This document shows positions 13,232 to 14,594 of a stretch of 14,594 bases of DNA, one piece after another (position 1 is the stretch's first letter; each line of letters begins with the position of its first letter). Where the stretch lies: NCBI GenBank assembly GCA_023429685.1, contig JAEZDF010000153.1, positions 1 through 14,594 of the forward strand, in the 5' to 3' direction. Source of the DNA: Bacillota bacterium (lineage in GTDB: Bacteria > Bacillota > Clostridia > Oscillospirales > Ruminococcaceae). The notes beneath the pieces were generated by a model. That model searched no databases. It was not told the origin of the DNA and worked only from the letters and a program-made list of their open reading frames with translations. Position numbers and translations under genes: made by a program.

Positions 13232-14245
13232 ATGAAAAAAATTATTGCCCTTATTCTTGTTGCCATGATGGCACTTAGCATGGTTTCCTGCGCCTCGGGA
13301 CAGGCTCCGGCGGCTGCTGATCCTTCGGCGCCAGAAGCAGCCACACCGGCTGCTCCCGTTGAGCCCGAAAAGGCTGCAATGATTAAAGTCGGCATCATCA
13401 ACAACCCACCAGCGGAATCTGGCTATCGCGAAGCGAATGTTAAGGATTTCGAGACTGTTTTTACAACCGAAAACGGCTATGATGCAAAAACCTACTACAG
13501 CATTAACAATGACGAACAGCTTAATGCAGCCCAGCAGTTTATTACTGAGGGTGTGGATTACTTAATTATCTCCGCCGCCGCAACAGACGGTTGGGACGCT
13601 ACTCTCAAGTCTGCCCAAGAAGCAGGCATTAAAGTCTTCCTGTTTGACCGTATGATTAACTGCGATGAAAGCCTCTATGAGAGCGCTGTCGTATCCGACA
13701 TGGCCAAGCAGGGCGAAACCGCCGTTGCGTGGCTGAAAGCGCAGGGTCTTCCTGAATACAAAGTGGTTCACATTCAGGGTGCCATGGGCTCTGACGCTCA
13801 GATTGGTCGTACCGGTGCGCTTGACGCTGAGTTTGCTGCCGGAACAATGACAAAGATTGTACAGCAGACAGCAACATGGGACGAGGCCGAAGCGAAGAAA
13901 ATCGTGGAATCCGTTATCAATTCCGGCGAAAAGTTCAACGTTATCTATGCCGAGAACGACGGTATGGCTAAGGGCGCTGTCGCCGCTCTTGATGAAGCGG
14001 GCATCACCCATGGCGTTGATGGTGACGTTGTAATCATGGGCTTTGACTGCAACAGATGGGCTCTTAGGGAACTGCTTGCAGGCAAGTGGAACTATGACGG
14101 TCAGTGCAGCCCCTTCCAAGCGGCTGTAATTGATAACATGATTAAGAATGGGACTACGCAGAAGAAAGTAATTTCGGAAGAAAAGGGCTTTGATGCCAAG
14201 ACAATTACCCAGGCTGACATCGATACCTACGGTCTGGGCGAGTAA
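13232..14245 (+). CDS. Sugar ABC transporter substrate-binding lipoprotein (YtfQ/RbsB type)
   Basis: A 337-residue extracellular solute-binding protein of the periplasmic-binding-protein-like (Peripla_BP_4) family. Residues 1-19 form a lipoprotein signal peptide ending MVSC with Cys20 as the lipidation site. An Ala/Pro/Glu-rich linker covers about 21-47. The binding domain begins IKVGIINNPPAESGYR and includes GVDYLIISAAATDGWD, VFLFDR, HIQGAMGSDAQIGRT, YAENDGMAKGAV and GFDCNRWALRELLAGKWNYD. The last of these resembles YtfQ (galactofuranose) proteins, so a furanose or related sugar is likely, but the ligand is inferred. The ATG has a strong AGGAGGAAT ribosome binding site. The gene for the matching ATPase follows after a 147-base gap containing a terminator, an arrangement that usually yields more binding protein than transporter. 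Confidence 0.93.
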   Translation: MKKIIALILVAMMALSMVSCASGQAPAAADPSAPEAATPAAPVEPEKAAMIKVGIINNPPAESGYREANVKDFETVFTTENGYDAKTYYSINNDEQLNAAQQFITEGVDYLIISAAATDGWDATLKSAQEAGIKVFLFDRMINCDESLYESAVVSDMAKQGETAVAWLKAQGLPEYKVVHIQGAMGSDAQIGRTGALDAEFAAGTMTKIVQQTATWDEAEAKKIVESVINSGEKFNVIYAENDGMAKGAVAALDEAGITHGVDGDVVIMGFDCNRWALRELLAGKWNYDGQCSPFQAAVIDNMIKNGTTQKKVISEEKGFDAKTITQADIDTYGLGE

Positions 14246-14287
14246 TAATCATAACTTTATAATTACCCCGGGGACGATACCCCATTC

Positions 14288-14337
14288 ACGGGGTGCGGGT
14301 ATGTGGATGATATCCGCATATCCGCACCCCGTTTTTT
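14288..14337 (+). terminator. Intercistronic terminator after the substrate-binding protein gene
   Basis: A 20-bp stem with two G-T type mismatches (14288-14307 with 14313-14332), a 5-base loop and six T residues (14332-14337). It lies inside the ABC operon, so partial readthrough is expected. A smaller hairpin pairing ACCCC just upstream (about 14279-14283) with GGGGT in the left arm would compete with it. Confidence 0.9.
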
Positions 14338-14392
14338 AGTAAAAACGTTGTAGCAACAGAAAATATACTAACATATAAAGGTGGAATGTTTG

Positions 14393-14594
14393 ATGCACGA
14401 CGACTTCGTCTTATCCATGCGGAATATATGCAAAGCATTTCCGGGTGTGCGGGCATTACATAATGTAGATTTCACGCTCCGCAAAGGTGAAATTCGTGCC
14501 CTTATGGGCGAAAACGGTGCCGGAAAGTCAACCTTGATCAAAGTTCTAACCGGGGTTTATCATAAGGATGCCGGTCAGATTAACATAGCAGGCA
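14393..14594 (+). CDS. Sugar ABC transporter ATP-binding protein (RbsA/YtfR type), 3' truncated by window edge
   Basis: The first 67 residues of a carbohydrate-import ATPase. The start resembles RbsA, MglA and YtfR proteins (RNICKAFPGVRALHNVDFTLRKGE), and the Walker A motif GENGAGKST is at residues 39-47, followed by LIKVLTGVYHKDAG. It should be a fused two-NBD ATPase powering sugar import together with the binding lipoprotein upstream and a permease that lies beyond the window; the fused form is inferred because only the N-terminus is visible. ATG 14393 has AAAGGTGG eight bases upstream. An ATG at 14386 is out of frame. Confidence 0.95.
   Translation, partial: MHDDFVLSMRNICKAFPGVRALHNVDFTLRKGEIRALMGENGAGKSTLIKVLTGVYHKDAGQINIAG

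Overview
The window looks like chromosomal DNA from an anaerobic Clostridia-type Firmicute (Bacillota). The case rests on strong AGGAGG-type ribosome binding sites, sigma-A-like promoters (TTGACA-17-TATATT before the FMN lipoprotein gene), rho-independent terminators after most genes, lipoprotein signal peptides, and family content common in gut Clostridia: a split transketolase, a Gx transporter with ApbE and an FMN-binding lipoprotein, an RlmD-like methyltransferase with Fe-S cysteines, DUF4393, and a clostridial large serine recombinase. No rRNA, tRNA, CRISPR array or intact transposase was seen. Genus cannot be assigned from the sequence alone.

Layout. 1-542 is the C-terminal end of a transketolase, closed by a terminator. 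Convergent to it lie a 66-residue small gene and a probable 140-residue gene of unknown function (679-1321, minus). A patatin-like lipase (1502-2863, plus) converges on a D-2-hydroxyacid dehydrogenase (3005-3952, minus). 4175-6481 is a flavinylation locus: a Gx-family membrane protein and ApbE form a minus-strand pair, and an FMN-binding lipoprotein with a textbook flavinylation motif is divergent to them. Next come a NYN-LOTUS putative RNA-processing protein (6672-7424, plus), a polysaccharide-deacetylase-like protein that has lost its metal ligands (7546-8472, minus), and an RlmD/TrmA-type RNA methyltransferase (8627-10000, plus).

10001 to about 13060 is an accessory island inserted between housekeeping-type genes. 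It holds a short degenerate repeat tract, an AT-rich DUF4393 (Abi-alpha-type) gene, a degV-family gene, and two decayed copies of the 3' end of the same serine recombinase gene, both on the minus strand. The recombinase copies form direct repeats on either side of degV. Both carry the same extra palindromic segments inside the recombinase reading frame, so they descend from one already-damaged ancestor.

13232 to the end opens a sugar ABC transporter operon: a YtfQ/RbsB-type binding lipoprotein, a strong intercistronic terminator, and the start of the RbsA/YtfR-type ATPase, which runs off the window.

The best candidates for further work are the compact ApbE/FMN-lipoprotein/Gx unit with TTGTTAA-type palindromes at its divergent promoters, the apparently dead membrane-anchored deacetylase, and the recombinase-remnant island carrying the DUF4393 gene.
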